Notes: generated from the letters alone by a model not told the origin. DNA of 64,000 nucleotides from an uncultured Aquimarina sp. (GCA_947498775.1 CANMLL010000012.1:124001-188000); one strand, 5' to 3'; shown: positions 6,555-16,533, counted from the first letter of the stretch. A program made the numbers and translations.

Positions 6555-8140
6555 TGAGTGTGCAGATAGATAATTTCATAACGGTACTTTCAATCATTGG
6601 CTTGACCAGTATTGTTTTCTATGCGATGTTTCGAGTAAGTAGGTATGCATTCATCATTAATTTTCTCGTGCTTGGTGCGATTGTATTTTATTTGAACGAG
6701 GAAAACGCATTGACTCTTATTACCCTGTATTTGGTTTGCCCTCTCATATTAATTAATATAGGAATGTATGTGTTTCTTCACAAAACGGACAAGCCGATAA
6801 ATGGCGACAGTAAATATCAGGTCAACTTCGCTACCACCAAAGGCAATTTCAAACTGGATAACATTAAACGTGGCGCATCGGTCATCGGATCCGCCGGAAG
6901 CGGAAAAACGGAAAGTGTAGTGTATGGATTTCTAAGACACTTTCGTGAAAACAATTTCTGTGGAATCATACACGACTATAAGGATTTTGAATTGACCGAA
7001 ATGGCGTTTCCGCTTTTCAAGGATGGTGATATCCCTTTTAAGGTCATTTCCTTCGATAAAATCATTCATCGGGTAAATCCTATTGCACCACGCTATTTAG
7101 AGAACGAGGAAAGTGTAAATGAGGTGTCAAGGGTGTTAATTGAAAACCTTTTAGAGCAAAGAGAAAGCGGAACAACTGGCACGACAAAATTCTTTAACGA
7201 TGCAGCTGAGGGATTGATTGGTGGTTTGATTTGGAAACTAAAAACCGACTATCCTAAATACTGTACGTTACCTCATTTAATAGCCATTTATCAATTATTG
7301 GACACCGATAGTCTTATACAGTTTTTGGAAACCAATACCACATCGAGGGCAATGGCAGATGCTTTTATTAGTGGTAAGGATTCCGACAGACAGACCGCAG
7401 GTGTAAAAAGCACCCTGGCCAATGCGCTAAAGCGAATTAGCACCCAACGCATTTTTATGGTATTGTCCGCAGATGAAGTGCCGTTGAATATTAATAGCGA
7501 AGATAATCCTGCAATAATTTCTGTAGTGAACAACCCAAAATTTGAGACCTCTTACTCGCCTGTAATTGCCACTATTATTCACACCATTACCAAGCAAATG
7601 AGTGTGCGAAATTCAAAACCTTCATTTTTGTTGATGGAAGAAGCGCCAACTATCAGATTGTTGAATATGCACCGAATTCCGGCAACGCTTAGAAGTTATG
7701 ACATTGCCACCATCTACGTGATGCAGGACAAAATTCAGAACGATATGATGTATGGTGATAAGGCAAGTAAAGCTATATTGAGCAATCTACCCTATCAGTT
7801 TTTTGGAAAAGTCAACGACCCAGACACCGCCAAATACTACGAACGCTTTTTTGAAATTATTAAAGATCCAACCAAAAGTGTAAGCCGTGGGCATAATCTT
7901 GATTTTGATACACGAATCACCACGGGTGAAAAGGAAATTCCCAAGATTAGGGCTGATGTATTTTTTAGATTGAAACAGGGCGAATTTATCACCTATGCGG
8001 ATGGGAAGGATAAGAAAGTGCAGTTCAAATTATCTAAAATCAACAGGAAACTACCAGAAGAAACTAAGCAATATTCAAGTGCTGATATGAATGCTAATTT
8101 TGAGCGGGTTTATGATGAAGTGCGGTCGATATTTATATAA
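6554..8140 (+). CDS. Type IV coupling protein (VirD4/TraD-like, MobC type)
   Basis: A 528-residue ATPase with two or three N-terminal membrane segments (within residues 8-75), a Walker A motif GSAGSGKTES at about 112-121 and a Walker B-like LLMEEAP near residue 360. It links the relaxosome to the type IV secretion channel and drives DNA transfer through the inner membrane. Homologues in Bacteroidetes ICEs are encoded directly after the DUF5712 relaxase, as here, with a one-base start/stop overlap. The gene ends the plus-strand mobilization block; a convergent minus-strand cargo gene begins 2 bp after its stop. Confidence 0.9.
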   Translation: MSVQIDNFITVLSIIGLTSIVFYAMFRVSRYAFIINFLVLGAIVFYLNEENALTLITLYLVCPLILINIGMYVFLHKTDKPINGDSKYQVNFATTKGNFKLDNIKRGASVIGSAGSGKTESVVYGFLRHFRENNFCGIIHDYKDFELTEMAFPLFKDGDIPFKVISFDKIIHRVNPIAPRYLENEESVNEVSRVLIENLLEQRESGTTGTTKFFNDAAEGLIGGLIWKLKTDYPKYCTLPHLIAIYQLLDTDSLIQFLETNTTSRAMADAFISGKDSDRQTAGVKSTLANALKRISTQRIFMVLSADEVPLNINSEDNPAIISVVNNPKFETSYSPVIATIIHTITKQMSVRNSKPSFLLMEEAPTIRLLNMHRIPATLRSYDIATIYVMQDKIQNDMMYGDKASKAILSNLPYQFFGKVNDPDTAKYYERFFEIIKDPTKSVSRGHNLDFDTRITTGEKEIPKIRADVFFRLKQGEFITYADGKDKKVQFKLSKINRKLPEETKQYSSADMNANFERVYDEVRSIFI

Positions 8141-8142
8141 TA

Positions 8143-8673
8143 TTATCCTCTAGGTATCCAATATTTTAAATCGAAATTTTTTAATCGTTCTACAAAAGCT
8201 TCCTGGGAAACCATAATGTCATCTATTCTACTTACAAGTTTTTTGATAAAGGTTAAACGAACGGATTTACCGTGTCCAAATGACCACTTTTTACCAGTAG
8301 GCTCTTTTTCAAATTTCATTTTTGGGCTGCTACAAAAGATAACAATGTCATTATCTTTAGCTGAAGGTTCCGACCAAATCCCATGAGTGAATGAATTTCT
8401 TTCGGACTTGATGTAACTCACCTCTTCTAATATTCCTTTAAGTATTTCGGGTTCGAAGTTGTGGCGGACATTAATAGTTTTGATAAGTTTGATATTAGCA
8501 TCAAGACTATTCTTTTCGAAAAGATAAGCATTAAGGACATCATCACCTGATATAAAAGCCCCAAGCATATCCCTCACAAGAACTTCCATCTTTGCAAATC
8601 TGTCAGAGAGCAATCCTATATAAAAGTAGAATTCTTTTTCGGTATCAGTGTATTGGTTGTAAGGTTTGTCCAT
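8143..8673 (-). CDS. Unrecognised protein with a HEPN-like R-x4-H motif
   Basis: A 176-residue, mostly helical, soluble protein that I do not recognise as a named family. Residues near 118-126 read SERNSFTHGIW, matching the R-x4-6-H signature followed by an aromatic that marks HEPN-type RNase and Abi-like proteins. The N-terminal half has the long amphipathic helices expected of that fold. It lies convergent to the coupling-protein gene, immediately before a decayed gene that also has a HEPN-like C-terminus. A role in phage defence or RNA cleavage is possible but rests only on the motif and location. Confidence 0.6.
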   Translation of the reverse strand: MDKPYNQYTDTEKEFYFYIGLLSDRFAKMEVLVRDMLGAFISGDDVLNAYLFEKNSLDANIKLIKTINVRHNFEPEILKGILEEVSYIKSERNSFTHGIWSEPSAKDNDIVIFCSSPKMKFEKEPTGKKWSFGHGKSVRLTFIKKLVSRIDDIMVSQEAFVERLKNFDLKYWIPRG

Positions 8674-8709
8674 AGGTAATTAAAATTAAAGTTGTGGTTT
8701 TTAAAAAGT

Positions 8710-9965
8710 TCATTCTTCCTCGTTTGTTTTGTCAAGATTTATGTTGTGAATGGACTTATAAGATTTCCAATAGTTTTTGTCGGTCTTTAAGCCAGAAATT
8801 ATATCATCATATCCAAATTCATACGGGTATTCCTCAAGCAGATCTGTTCTATGTTTTGAGATATGTTCACGGTAATACTGAATTACGGTTTTATATTTTT
8901 TACAATATCGAAAATGGTTCTTGATAGCAACTTTGAGTAGCGTTCCTCAGAATTGGATTGTTTCGTGTGTACAATTTCATTTTTTAGATTTTATAGCTCT
9001 GTAAATGGCATCCACCAGTTTTCAAGACTTGGGTCAGAAGTATTGAGGATTGGGCGAATTATTTTTTTGAACTTATCACGCAGTGCAAATTTTCGCTCAA
9101 TAGCTTCCTTGGAATATGTGGTCTTTATACCATTGCTATCCGTTTGATATTCCCATCCACTTGAAATACATATATTGGCAAAAGCTTCTGAAGCTGTGTA
9201 AGCAAAGATTACGGCATCAATTATTATCTCAAAATAATCGTAATATTCCTTTTGGATTTCAAGAGATGGAAAACTACTGTGCCATTATTTAAGACGTGGA
9301 AGAATTTCTTTCTCGTAAAATTCCAAAGCTTGTTTTAGACACCTGTCGGAAATATTAGAATAAAGGGCGACATCATTGGGTTGAATCAGAATCGTTTCCT
9401 ACTGGTCAAATACAAGCACCCAATTTGAATCAAAAATAAATCGACATGTGAAATTATACTGATTGAGCATAATGTGTGACTTCTTCACACGCCAATCCCT
9501 GTCTTTTCGGTAATGTTTGGTGATTTCTTTGCCAACTTCCAATAATAGGTTGAGCACCTTCCAACCACCATCCGAAAAGGTTAAATACTTTTTATTATTC
9601 TTTCTAGAGTATGAAGTTTTTATAGCAGTTTTTAAACCACTTTCCTTAGTCTGGTGTAGGTCCATTGTATCAAAAGCGGACGCCAGCATAGTGATATAAT
9701 CGGTCCCTTCCGATACTTGATGGAATAGAAACTTTAAAGTGTATATGTTTTCAAGATTAAAGTAAAGTGAAAAAGGGGCGAGCTCTAGCCCTTCAATTTG
9801 TTACATACTTTTAAAAATATCGAGGTAAGAATCGAATTTGTCAAGAAAATCAGAGTAAGCTTTTTTTAAAAAATCAGAAATCGAAACATTGGGCATATCA
9901 ATTTTTTCAGCGTTATTGCTGTCATAGCCTTCATTTGTTCCGCCTGTAGTAAGAATATGAATCAT
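8710..9965 (-). pseudogene. Decayed gene for a roughly 415-residue HEPN-like protein
   Basis: A single reading frame can be followed from an ATG at 9965 (MIHILTTGGTNEGYDSN) but is broken by in-frame stops near 9800, at 9399-9401, near 9276 and near 8992, and by a frameshift near 8910, after which a second frame reads sensibly to a stop at 8710-8712. The largest surviving open stretch is 9399-9689. The C-terminal part reads YTASEAFANICI, later LKNEIVHTKQ, resembling HEPN-domain proteins. Because protein-like sequence persists across each lesion, this looks like recent decay. The family is not identified. Confidence 0.65.
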
Positions 9966-9985
9966 TGATTTTGAACAGATTATTT

Positions 9986-10276
9986 CTACTTTAATTTATC
10001 CAGCATTTCTTTGGAAACCTCGCTGTAAACACCGTACGAATCGACCAACAGACCTTTGACACCAGACCTTGTAGAAATGGCATACAGTACCGAATTGTCG
10101 TCCACGCTGCTCATCCCTTCAAAACGATGTTTTTCAATAACCTCAAATTCCTTGGGCTTATAGTACATTTTAAGCACAGGGCAGTATATCTTGTCTTCCT
10201 TTAAATTGAAATCTTGGGTAAAACCTTGAGATTTTAGACCATTTATGGCTTCTACTAAAGTGTCGTAAGTATTCAT
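9986..10276 (-). CDS. DUF1398-like small protein (often mislabelled phosphoribosylpyrophosphate synthetase)
   Basis: A 96-residue soluble protein beginning MNTYDTLVEAINGLKSQGF and ending with ISTRSGVKGLLVDSYGVYSE. I recognise it as the small family often carried in Bacteroidetes databases under the name phosphoribosylpyrophosphate synthetase, although it is far too short and lacks the PRPP-binding motif of that enzyme. Its function is unknown. It is the last gene of the long minus-strand cargo run, 15 bp after the SDR gene, and presumably shares its transcript. Confidence 0.7.
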   Translation of the reverse strand: MNTYDTLVEAINGLKSQGFTQDFNLKEDKIYCPVLKMYYKPKEFEVIEKHRFEGMSSVDDNSVLYAISTRSGVKGLLVDSYGVYSEVSKEMLDKLK

Positions 10277-10291
10277 TATTTTCTGATTTTA

Positions 10292-11083
10292 TTAAAGTGA
10301 TGTTTCGCCGCCATCAACAGGAATCACAATACCTGTCAAGTAATCAGCCAATCCTGAAGCTGCAAATGCTACGGTTTTGGCAATGTCATCGGGTTTGGCC
10401 ATCCGCCTTAGAGGTAATCGGGACTCAAAGTCCTTAAGCCATGCATCTATTTCTGGATTCTCACGTAATTTGCGTGTTCCTGGTGTGTCCACCAACGTAG
10501 GGGCAACGGTTATCGCAGTAATTCCATACTGACCCAACTCAACAGCCTGAGATTTGGTCAGCCCAGCAATGGCGTGTTTTGAGGCAACGTAATGAGCTGA
10601 ATTTCCAGCCGTTTTCAAAGCCGCTGTTGAGGCAATATTGATGATTTTACCTTTGGTTATATCCGCAATCATTTTTTCAGTAACCAATTGGGAAAGCATA
10701 AAGACCCCTTTTAGATTAATTTGCATCAAAAAATCAAAGTCTTTTTCTTTAATATCTCGTAAAGCCATCATAGGATAAACGCCAGCATTATTGACCAAAA
10801 TATCAATGGTTCCAAAATCGTTACTGAGGCGGCCAATAAGATTCTCTAATTGTTCTGTTTTTGAAACGTCCACGGCATAACCTTTGGCATCGACGGAATA
10901 TGATTTACCTAGTTCCTTTGCTGCTTCCTGCGCTTTTTCTTCGTTAAGGTCTGCAATGGCGATGGATGCGCCCATTTCAGCCAATCTATTGGCTATTTGC
11001 AAACCTATGCCCTGGGCTGCGCCCGTGATGAGTGCGACTTTTCCCTTAAGGGAAATTAAATCGGTGATTTTTATGTTTTCCAT
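10292..11083 (-). CDS. SDR family NAD(P)-dependent oxidoreductase
   Basis: A 263-residue classical short-chain dehydrogenase/reductase. The Rossmann motif TGAAQGIG occupies residues 20-27, NNAG is at 98-101, the catalytic Ser lies in INIASTAA near 152, and Tyr165-x3-Lys169 forms the active site. The C-terminal SGLADYLTGIVIPVDGG is typical of the 3-oxoacyl-ACP reductase/glucose dehydrogenase subgroup. It reduces or oxidises an alcohol/ketone in the cytoplasm; the substrate is unknown. It lies between the MFS transporter and the small DUF1398-like gene on the same strand. Confidence 0.88.
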   Translation of the reverse strand: MENIKITDLISLKGKVALITGAAQGIGLQIANRLAEMGASIAIADLNEEKAQEAAKELGKSYSVDAKGYAVDVSKTEQLENLIGRLSNDFGTIDILVNNAGVYPMMALRDIKEKDFDFLMQINLKGVFMLSQLVTEKMIADITKGKIINIASTAALKTAGNSAHYVASKHAIAGLTKSQAVELGQYGITAITVAPTLVDTPGTRKLRENPEIDAWLKDFESRLPLRRMAKPDDIAKTVAFAASGLADYLTGIVIPVDGGETSL

Positions 11084-11125
11084 TTTATTTTTGATGTTTT
11101 ATTGATTTGTCAAGATAACGGTTTT

Positions 11126-12343
11126 TTAGGCTTGATTTTCCTTAGTGACCACTTTGGGTCGAACCTTCGGTTTTTGTCGCCATAATAAAAAGCCCACCGA
11201 AAATAGTAGCATCAAAAATCCTGCAAACATAAAAGCGCTTATCAAGGAATAGGCATTCATTACCGGTTGAACGGCGAGTGGTGACAAAAACTGGCCTAAA
11301 AACATTGCGCTGGTGATGCCACTGACAAGCCTTCCACGTAAACGCAATGGTGCCAATTCCATAATGTGCAGGTTGGCATTGGGCAAAAACAAGCCAGCAC
11401 CAATCCCTGAAATCAAGAGACCCACAATGGTTAAGGCATAGGTTAAACCCTGCCAAATGACCAAAAAGCCAGTGCCCATAAAGAGAAAAACCAAAGCATA
11501 AATCTGGTTGAACGTGAGCTTCGTTTTTAGTCGTCTATAGAACAATGAAGTAAGAGCACTGGAAAAGGTCATCACCGAAATTGCAATCCCGGCCAAGGTA
11601 TTGTTCACCCCAATGTCCTCGCTAAGGTAAAAGGGTATCTGGACAGGAACCATATAGAACATAATCATATTGGCAACGATGGCCAGAAAAACAATACCAA
11701 TGGTGATTTTGGGAAAATCCATATTACCCTTCATCGAAAAGGTCAGCGAAGAACTTTCTTCACTGACGATTTTTTCTGGTTCAGCAATATGTTTCCATAC
11801 CAAGGGAAGTAACAGTAGGGCAAACAGGTAAATAGCAAACGGCCATCGCCAGTCGATGTCGGCCAGAAAACCACCACCACTGATAAAGATGGCACCGCCC
11901 AAGCCCATAAATGCTGCTTGGTAGCCCATAAAGCTAGAACGTTCCTGACCATCAAAATAATCGCCAATCAACGTTACCGCCACGGTCATAATTCCAGCAA
12001 CGGAAACGCCCAGTAGAGCCCTTCCAACCAATATTGAGATTAATGAATCCAGATATAGTCCAGAAGAACCGGCAATACCATAAAGCACCAGACAGATAAG
12101 TAGCAAAGGCTTACGACCGTATTTATCCGTTATGATTCCCGCTAAGGGGGCACAGATGGCAATGAACAATGCGGGAATAGTGAGCACCAATCGGCTTAAC
12201 ATTTCTGCATTGGGTACGTCTGAGAATACATCCCTGATACCTGGTAACGAAGGCGAAATGGTTGCCCCAGACATTACGGTCAAGGTACTGACCAGTAACA
12301 AAGTTACTTTTGTAAAATTTAGTTTTGAAGCTTGTTTTTCCAT
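11126..12343 (-). CDS. MFS transporter
   Basis: A 405-residue inner-membrane protein with about 12 hydrophobic segments. The cytoplasmic loop 2-3 motif reads GIITDKYGRKPLL (about residues 64-76), the conserved motif A of the major facilitator superfamily. The overall pattern resembles drug:H+ antiporters of the DHA1 type, so export of a toxic compound is likely, but the substrate is not defined. It is seven bases from the two-domain NTF2-like gene upstream and 42 bases from the SDR gene downstream, all on the same strand. Confidence 0.85.
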   Translation of the reverse strand: MEKQASKLNFTKVTLLLVSTLTVMSGATISPSLPGIRDVFSDVPNAEMLSRLVLTIPALFIAICAPLAGIITDKYGRKPLLLICLVLYGIAGSSGLYLDSLISILVGRALLGVSVAGIMTVAVTLIGDYFDGQERSSFMGYQAAFMGLGGAIFISGGGFLADIDWRWPFAIYLFALLLLPLVWKHIAEPEKIVSEESSSLTFSMKGNMDFPKITIGIVFLAIVANMIMFYMVPVQIPFYLSEDIGVNNTLAGIAISVMTFSSALTSLFYRRLKTKLTFNQIYALVFLFMGTGFLVIWQGLTYALTIVGLLISGIGAGLFLPNANLHIMELAPLRLRGRLVSGITSAMFLGQFLSPLAVQPVMNAYSLISAFMFAGFLMLLFSVGFLLWRQKPKVRPKVVTKENQA

Positions 12344-12349
12344 ATACTA

Positions 12350-13285
12350 CTAATCCTTCTTTGGTAAGTTCCCCTCTGCAAAGACATTCATAAACGTAGG
12401 GCTAATATCACCAATATACTCGGCATAGCGGTATATTTTTCCTTCCTCATTAAAAGAAAAACTAAAAATAATTTTATTGGTATATTTTACACTTTCGCTG
12501 AAGTCCACTTTATCCTCAAACTCATAGACCACAGTATCTTCATTGGTAGTTATATTCAAGAGTTTGGTCACAATGATTTGATTGCCTTGCATAAATTGGT
12601 TCATCCCCTCGTACAACTGAATCAAATTTTCTTTGCCTTTGATATTTCCCCTAAAACTTCCTGCAGGGAATTGATAAGTTGCATCTTCCGCAAGCATATC
12701 CGTAAATGGTTTATAGTCACCAGTAACCCAACCGTTGGATAGTTTGGCAAAGGCTTCCTGTCCATATGCCCTGATTTTTGGATCGCTGGTATTGAAGTGT
12801 CCTATGGCCTCAAGTATTTTTGCGGTATCAAAGTAATAAGGCCACATCTCGATGATTTTATCATCTTTGAGTGTGAACACTTCCATAATGGGCATATTGA
12901 TTTCTTTGGAAGTTTCCCGTGATTTCGCCTTTAATACCATATAGACGATGACGCTTCCCGGCTCTGTTTCCCACATTTTAATGTCTGCTGCCTCAGGATT
13001 TTCAAACAACCCGTAGAAAGTGGTGAAGAATTCTTTCCATTGGTCAATACCTATGTAAGTGGATTCAAAAGGCAGGTATTCCGCTTCGTAAAGAGTTGCC
13101 TCGGTACTTAATAGTGTTCCCACTTTATCCCAGTTTCCTTCATTTACCGCCGCATAATAATCGGTTACGATTTCTATATTTTTCGATACATCGTTTTCAA
13201 GATTTGTGTCTTGCGGTGTATTGGCAAAGCCCGTTTGCAAAATGAGCCCTAAAATCAACCAAACTATATTTCGTTTTTTTTCCAT
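12350..13285 (-). CDS. Exported protein with two NTF2/SnoaL-like domains
   Basis: A 311-residue protein with an N-terminal signal sequence (KKRNIVWLILGLILQTGFA) followed by two NTF2-like repeats: residues about 33-160 (NIEIVTDYYAAVNEGNWDKV) and about 165-305 (AYGQEAFAKLSNGWVTGDYK). Each has the long opening helix and an acidic E(A/D)ATYxF stretch. It is probably periplasmic and binds or transforms a small hydrophobic molecule, but no catalytic residues can be assigned. It lies between the MFS gene and an alginate-export-type porin gene with tight spacing. Confidence 0.7.
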   Translation of the reverse strand: MEKKRNIVWLILGLILQTGFANTPQDTNLENDVSKNIEIVTDYYAAVNEGNWDKVGTLLSTEATLYEAEYLPFESTYIGIDQWKEFFTTFYGLFENPEAADIKMWETEPGSVIVYMVLKAKSRETSKEINMPIMEVFTLKDDKIIEMWPYYFDTAKILEAIGHFNTSDPKIRAYGQEAFAKLSNGWVTGDYKPFTDMLAEDATYQFPAGSFRGNIKGKENLIQLYEGMNQFMQGNQIIVTKLLNITTNEDTVVYEFEDKVDFSESVKYTNKIIFSFSFNEEGKIYRYAEYIGDISPTFMNVFAEGNLPKKD

Positions 13286-13295
13286 TGTATTCGTT

Positions 13296-14738
13296 TTAAA
13301 ACTTGTAGGATAGGGCGATGTTCACGAAATCTGCGATTTCTGCCGGTGACGGATTATTCTCAAAAGCATCCCCTTGAAACAAATGCGAATAAATGGCCAA
13401 TAGGTAAATGTTTCTATTGAGCTGCCAGTATGTTTCAATATCTATTTGGCTACCCAAAAACCTATCATCACCATTTAACAGCGGATTGATTGGCACACCA
13501 CTAGGCAAATAGGTACCATCTTCCAAACTTTCACGCCAATAAGCAGTCCAATCGATTACCAGATAGTTGGTTTTTGAAAAATTAAGTCTCAACTCGGGGT
13601 GAATATCATAGAAGTTCGTAGGAAAGAGTGGTGCAGCACCCCTAAAATAGCCTTGGTTCGGAAAAAAAGCGTTCGTTGTGTTCAGGTCAAGGTCATCCCT
13701 GTCATTGTCACCTTGAATATATTCTGCCTTTACACTCAATCTTGGTGAGAAGGGCAGGCTTTTAAATGTTCTTCCCACATCTAGGGAAACACCATACGAG
13801 CTGATATCGCCTTCACCTGCCAACTGTTTAAAGGTACCGAACTGATATCCACCTTCTAGGTTAAAATCAAAGTTGTTCAGATTACCAAACATTCGACCGC
13901 CAACGGTATATCTATCTTCTTCACCTGTGCCCTGGTGATAAATGGCCTGCTCATTGTTGTAGCCCAAAAAGAAGGCGTCAAAATTGATTAATGATAGAGC
14001 CTCAGCGTTCCAATTGGCGTAAAGCCCCCAAAGGCTAACTTGGTCATCAAAAATCTCATTGTCAAAAGCCCCAGGCTTATTAGCCACCGGACGGATGTAC
14101 AAGGCTTCCACATTCCATTTTTTCCATCGGTTCATCCAGCGTGCGCCGTCAAAACTCAAACGGGTATTAGGCCCTTCGCGAATAGTGACCAAACGTCCCG
14201 AACCCAGTACCACTTCTTGTCGTCCTAACCGTAACGTGCTATTTACACCTTCAAAAGGGGTAAAACTATAATCTGCAAAAAATTGGTGCAGAAACAGTTT
14301 GTCTTGGTCAATTCCCGGTCTTGGTCCTGCTTCACGACCATCTTCCAAAGTGCTGCCCAATTGGGTGAAGACACGTAAATTGTTTCCAAAATGCCAATCC
14401 GTATGCAACATATACCGGTGCAACAAATAGGCGTCACCATTGGTCTCGCCCTCAAAGCGATTGTTGATGTACTCATAGAGAAAACGTACATCCCCACCGA
14501 TGGAAAGATACCAATCCGGTTTTTTTTGCGAAAGCGGGATGTATTTTATCGGGTCAAGAAAGTCAATTTGCTTGGTCGAATCAGCCAAAAATTGATAGTC
14601 TTCAAAATAACGCAGCATAATGATGGGTTGGGTCTCTTTTTCCGAAGTCAAACCCATTTCCTGTGAGCTTAACTGTTGATTGCACATCAACATTAAGCAC
14701 ATCAGAAAAATACTGCTATGCAAGTATCGTTGTTTCAT
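13296..14738 (-). CDS. Alginate export family outer-membrane porin (first of two)
   Basis: An outer-membrane beta-barrel protein of about 480 residues with a signal peptide (KQRYLHSSIFLMCLMLMC) and features of the AlgE/alginate export family, including SIGGDVRFLYEYINNRFEG and LRLGRQEVVLGSGRLV. An in-frame earlier start at 14783 would run into the isochorismatase gene, so the ATG at 14738, immediately before the signal sequence, is preferred. The C-terminus ends FVNIALSYKF, a typical final strand with terminal Phe. Family members are anion-selective porins; the substrate here is unknown. A paralogue is encoded at 27302-28645. Confidence 0.82.
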   Translation of the reverse strand: MKQRYLHSSIFLMCLMLMCNQQLSSQEMGLTSEKETQPIIMLRYFEDYQFLADSTKQIDFLDPIKYIPLSQKKPDWYLSIGGDVRFLYEYINNRFEGETNGDAYLLHRYMLHTDWHFGNNLRVFTQLGSTLEDGREAGPRPGIDQDKLFLHQFFADYSFTPFEGVNSTLRLGRQEVVLGSGRLVTIREGPNTRLSFDGARWMNRWKKWNVEALYIRPVANKPGAFDNEIFDDQVSLWGLYANWNAEALSLINFDAFFLGYNNEQAIYHQGTGEEDRYTVGGRMFGNLNNFDFNLEGGYQFGTFKQLAGEGDISSYGVSLDVGRTFKSLPFSPRLSVKAEYIQGDNDRDDLDLNTTNAFFPNQGYFRGAAPLFPTNFYDIHPELRLNFSKTNYLVIDWTAYWRESLEDGTYLPSGVPINPLLNGDDRFLGSQIDIETYWQLNRNIYLLAIYSHLFQGDAFENNPSPAEIADFVNIALSYKF

Positions 14739-14764
14739 ATTTGGAAAGAGTTTTAGCGTGGCTG

Positions 14765-15493
14765 TTATTCTGAAGGTACCCAATCGCTATAATCAGCATA
14801 TAATTTTCCAACTTCTGCACCGTGAGGTCCGGCCCAATCCGTCATCAATTGCGAGACCAATGAGCCCCAGTTGGTCATAACCGCCCCTGCCTGTTGCATA
14901 CGCATCATTGCAGCGGTTTCATTTAATTTGGTATCAGTACCCGAAGCATCGACTACCACATATACTTCATAACCTGCCTCTAGGGCATCCAAGGCCAGTT
15001 CCATAATACAGATGTCTATGGAAACCCCTGCCATCACCAGTTTTTTTCGGCCAATTCGTTCTACTTCGGTCACAAATTTTGGTTCTTTCCAAGCACTAAC
15101 TGTGTGACGCTCAATGTGTGGTGCTTTCGGGTGGTCTTTGAATACAAATGGTGCAAACTTTCCCCTAAAGCTGCCTTCATCACCCAAGATAATTACTGGC
15201 AAATCGAAAGTCTTGCCAATCTTGGAATAGGCTCGGATGTTTTTTTGAAAGGTTTCTGGTGTAATGGAATGTACCCCGTTGATAAGTCCTTCCAAATAAT
15301 CTACCATTATAAAAGTCACATCTTCAGGTCGTAGTTCCTTAGTGTAGTCCTGTGGTGCCTTTTCTGCTGCGACGTTGCTGTCCAGAGTTTTGGTATTATT
15401 CGGTGCAGAATGTGCCTCATTACAGGAATACACCATAAAGACTATAGCAGCAATGCCGAGCAATGCTGTTAGATATTTTACATTTCTTTTCAT
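14765..15493 (-). CDS. Isochorismatase-family cysteine hydrolase, exported (first of two)
   Basis: A 242-residue protein of the isochorismatase/nicotinamidase-like fold. The catalytic Asp lies in MVDYLEGL (about residue 62), a Lys in SAWKEPKF and the nucleophilic Cys in GVSIDICIMELA. The N-terminus is hydrophobic and ends in a lipobox-like VYSCNE, so it is probably a periplasmic lipoprotein, unusual for this mostly cytoplasmic family. A second, similar exported hydrolase is encoded at 33386-34135. The natural substrate is unknown. It precedes a porin gene and is separated from the binding-protein gene upstream by 150 bp. Confidence 0.82.
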   Translation of the reverse strand: MKRNVKYLTALLGIAAIVFMVYSCNEAHSAPNNTKTLDSNVAAEKAPQDYTKELRPEDVTFIMVDYLEGLINGVHSITPETFQKNIRAYSKIGKTFDLPVIILGDEGSFRGKFAPFVFKDHPKAPHIERHTVSAWKEPKFVTEVERIGRKKLVMAGVSIDICIMELALDALEAGYEVYVVVDASGTDTKLNETAAMMRMQQAGAVMTNWGSLVSQLMTDWAGPHGAEVGKLYADYSDWVPSE

Positions 15494-15643
15494 TTTAAAT
15501 CATTTAAGTTGAACTTTTGTTTTTTGAAAAATCTTACTAGACAGTGATATGGTCACAGCCAAGTTTTAGCTATAAATCTAGCCTGAACCCTATTTCGTTT
15601 CTAAGCCATTTTTGCCAATGTTGGATAAACTTCTTGGAAATAG

Positions 15644-16522
15644 TTATTCCTTCTTCTTCAATTTAGCCTGCCATTCGTTCGCTATGAATTCCAACGACTT
15701 TTTTTCGATGTTGAGTTGGTAATCCATTTCACTTACTTCTTCAATGGTCAGCTTTATACCTTCCAGAAGCGACTTTGTTTCGTCATTAAGACCATTGGCA
15801 AAGGTTTTGTTGCCAATCAAGTGTGCAGTATCCTCAGCACCCAGCAGTAGTTTGGGTTCTTTCAGTATTCTCATTTTGTATTGTTGGTTTAGATATTGCG
15901 GCTGCCATAACGGAACAACCAGCCATTCCTTCAATGGATATGCCACTTGAAGCTGACCTGACCATTCTTCTGCCGAGCCAGTTCTGATGGAATAACCCTC
16001 GTCTTGAAGCCCATAGGCATCCATCATCTCAAGGGATTTGGTTTCCAGCCCTGAACCGGGCCCAACATTGATGATTTCCATTCGCATTTTCTGCTTCACA
16101 CTTGCACGGGTCAAATCTCCCACACTTTCGACTTTCTCAATGGGGATGTAATCGGGAACCGCCCAGAATAATTTGGCTTCGGTGTATAAGGTTCCTAATA
16201 TCGTAGCGTCATTCTGGAACTTGGTCCAGTAATCCTCGTGGGCGTTGGGCAGCCAAGCGGCCACCAAGAGGTCAATGTCCCCTGATGCCATTTTTGGAAA
16301 AATGTTGGCGTGTGTTCCATAGGTGACCGTTGTTTGATAACCTTCGTCCTGCAAGAATTTTTCAACCAATGCCCCTACCACCTTATAAAAAGACAGGTCA
16401 ATGACGCCAATATGAATTGTTTTTGCTTCCATTTTCTTAGTAGATTGTGGTTTTGCAATATGGGTTACCATAACCAAAACACATATTAAAAGGATGCTAC
16501 GTTTGAAACTGTAACTTTTCAT
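15644..16522 (-). CDS. Glycine betaine/choline-type ABC substrate-binding protein (OpuAC family), orphan
   Basis: A 292-residue exported binding protein with a signal peptide (SFKRSILLICVLVMVTHIA) and OpuAC-type features such as IHIGVIDLSFYKVVGALVEK, WLPNAHEDYW and GSGLETKS. The WLP and later WQPQYL segments supply aromatic residues typical of quaternary-ammonium binding. No ABC permease or ATPase gene is nearby, so it either joins a transporter encoded elsewhere or works as a free periplasmic carrier or sensor. It is 11 bp after the MerC gene in the transcript direction. Confidence 0.8.
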   Translation of the reverse strand: MKSYSFKRSILLICVLVMVTHIAKPQSTKKMEAKTIHIGVIDLSFYKVVGALVEKFLQDEGYQTTVTYGTHANIFPKMASGDIDLLVAAWLPNAHEDYWTKFQNDATILGTLYTEAKLFWAVPDYIPIEKVESVGDLTRASVKQKMRMEIINVGPGSGLETKSLEMMDAYGLQDEGYSIRTGSAEEWSGQLQVAYPLKEWLVVPLWQPQYLNQQYKMRILKEPKLLLGAEDTAHLIGNKTFANGLNDETKSLLEGIKLTIEEVSEMDYQLNIEKKSLEFIANEWQAKLKKKE

Positions 16523-16533
16523 CGTAGATTTTT

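Noticed and set aside
9986..10276. Phosphoribosylpyrophosphate synthetase
   Set aside because: The 96-residue product is far too short and lacks the PRPP-binding motif; the name is a database error for a small family of unknown function.
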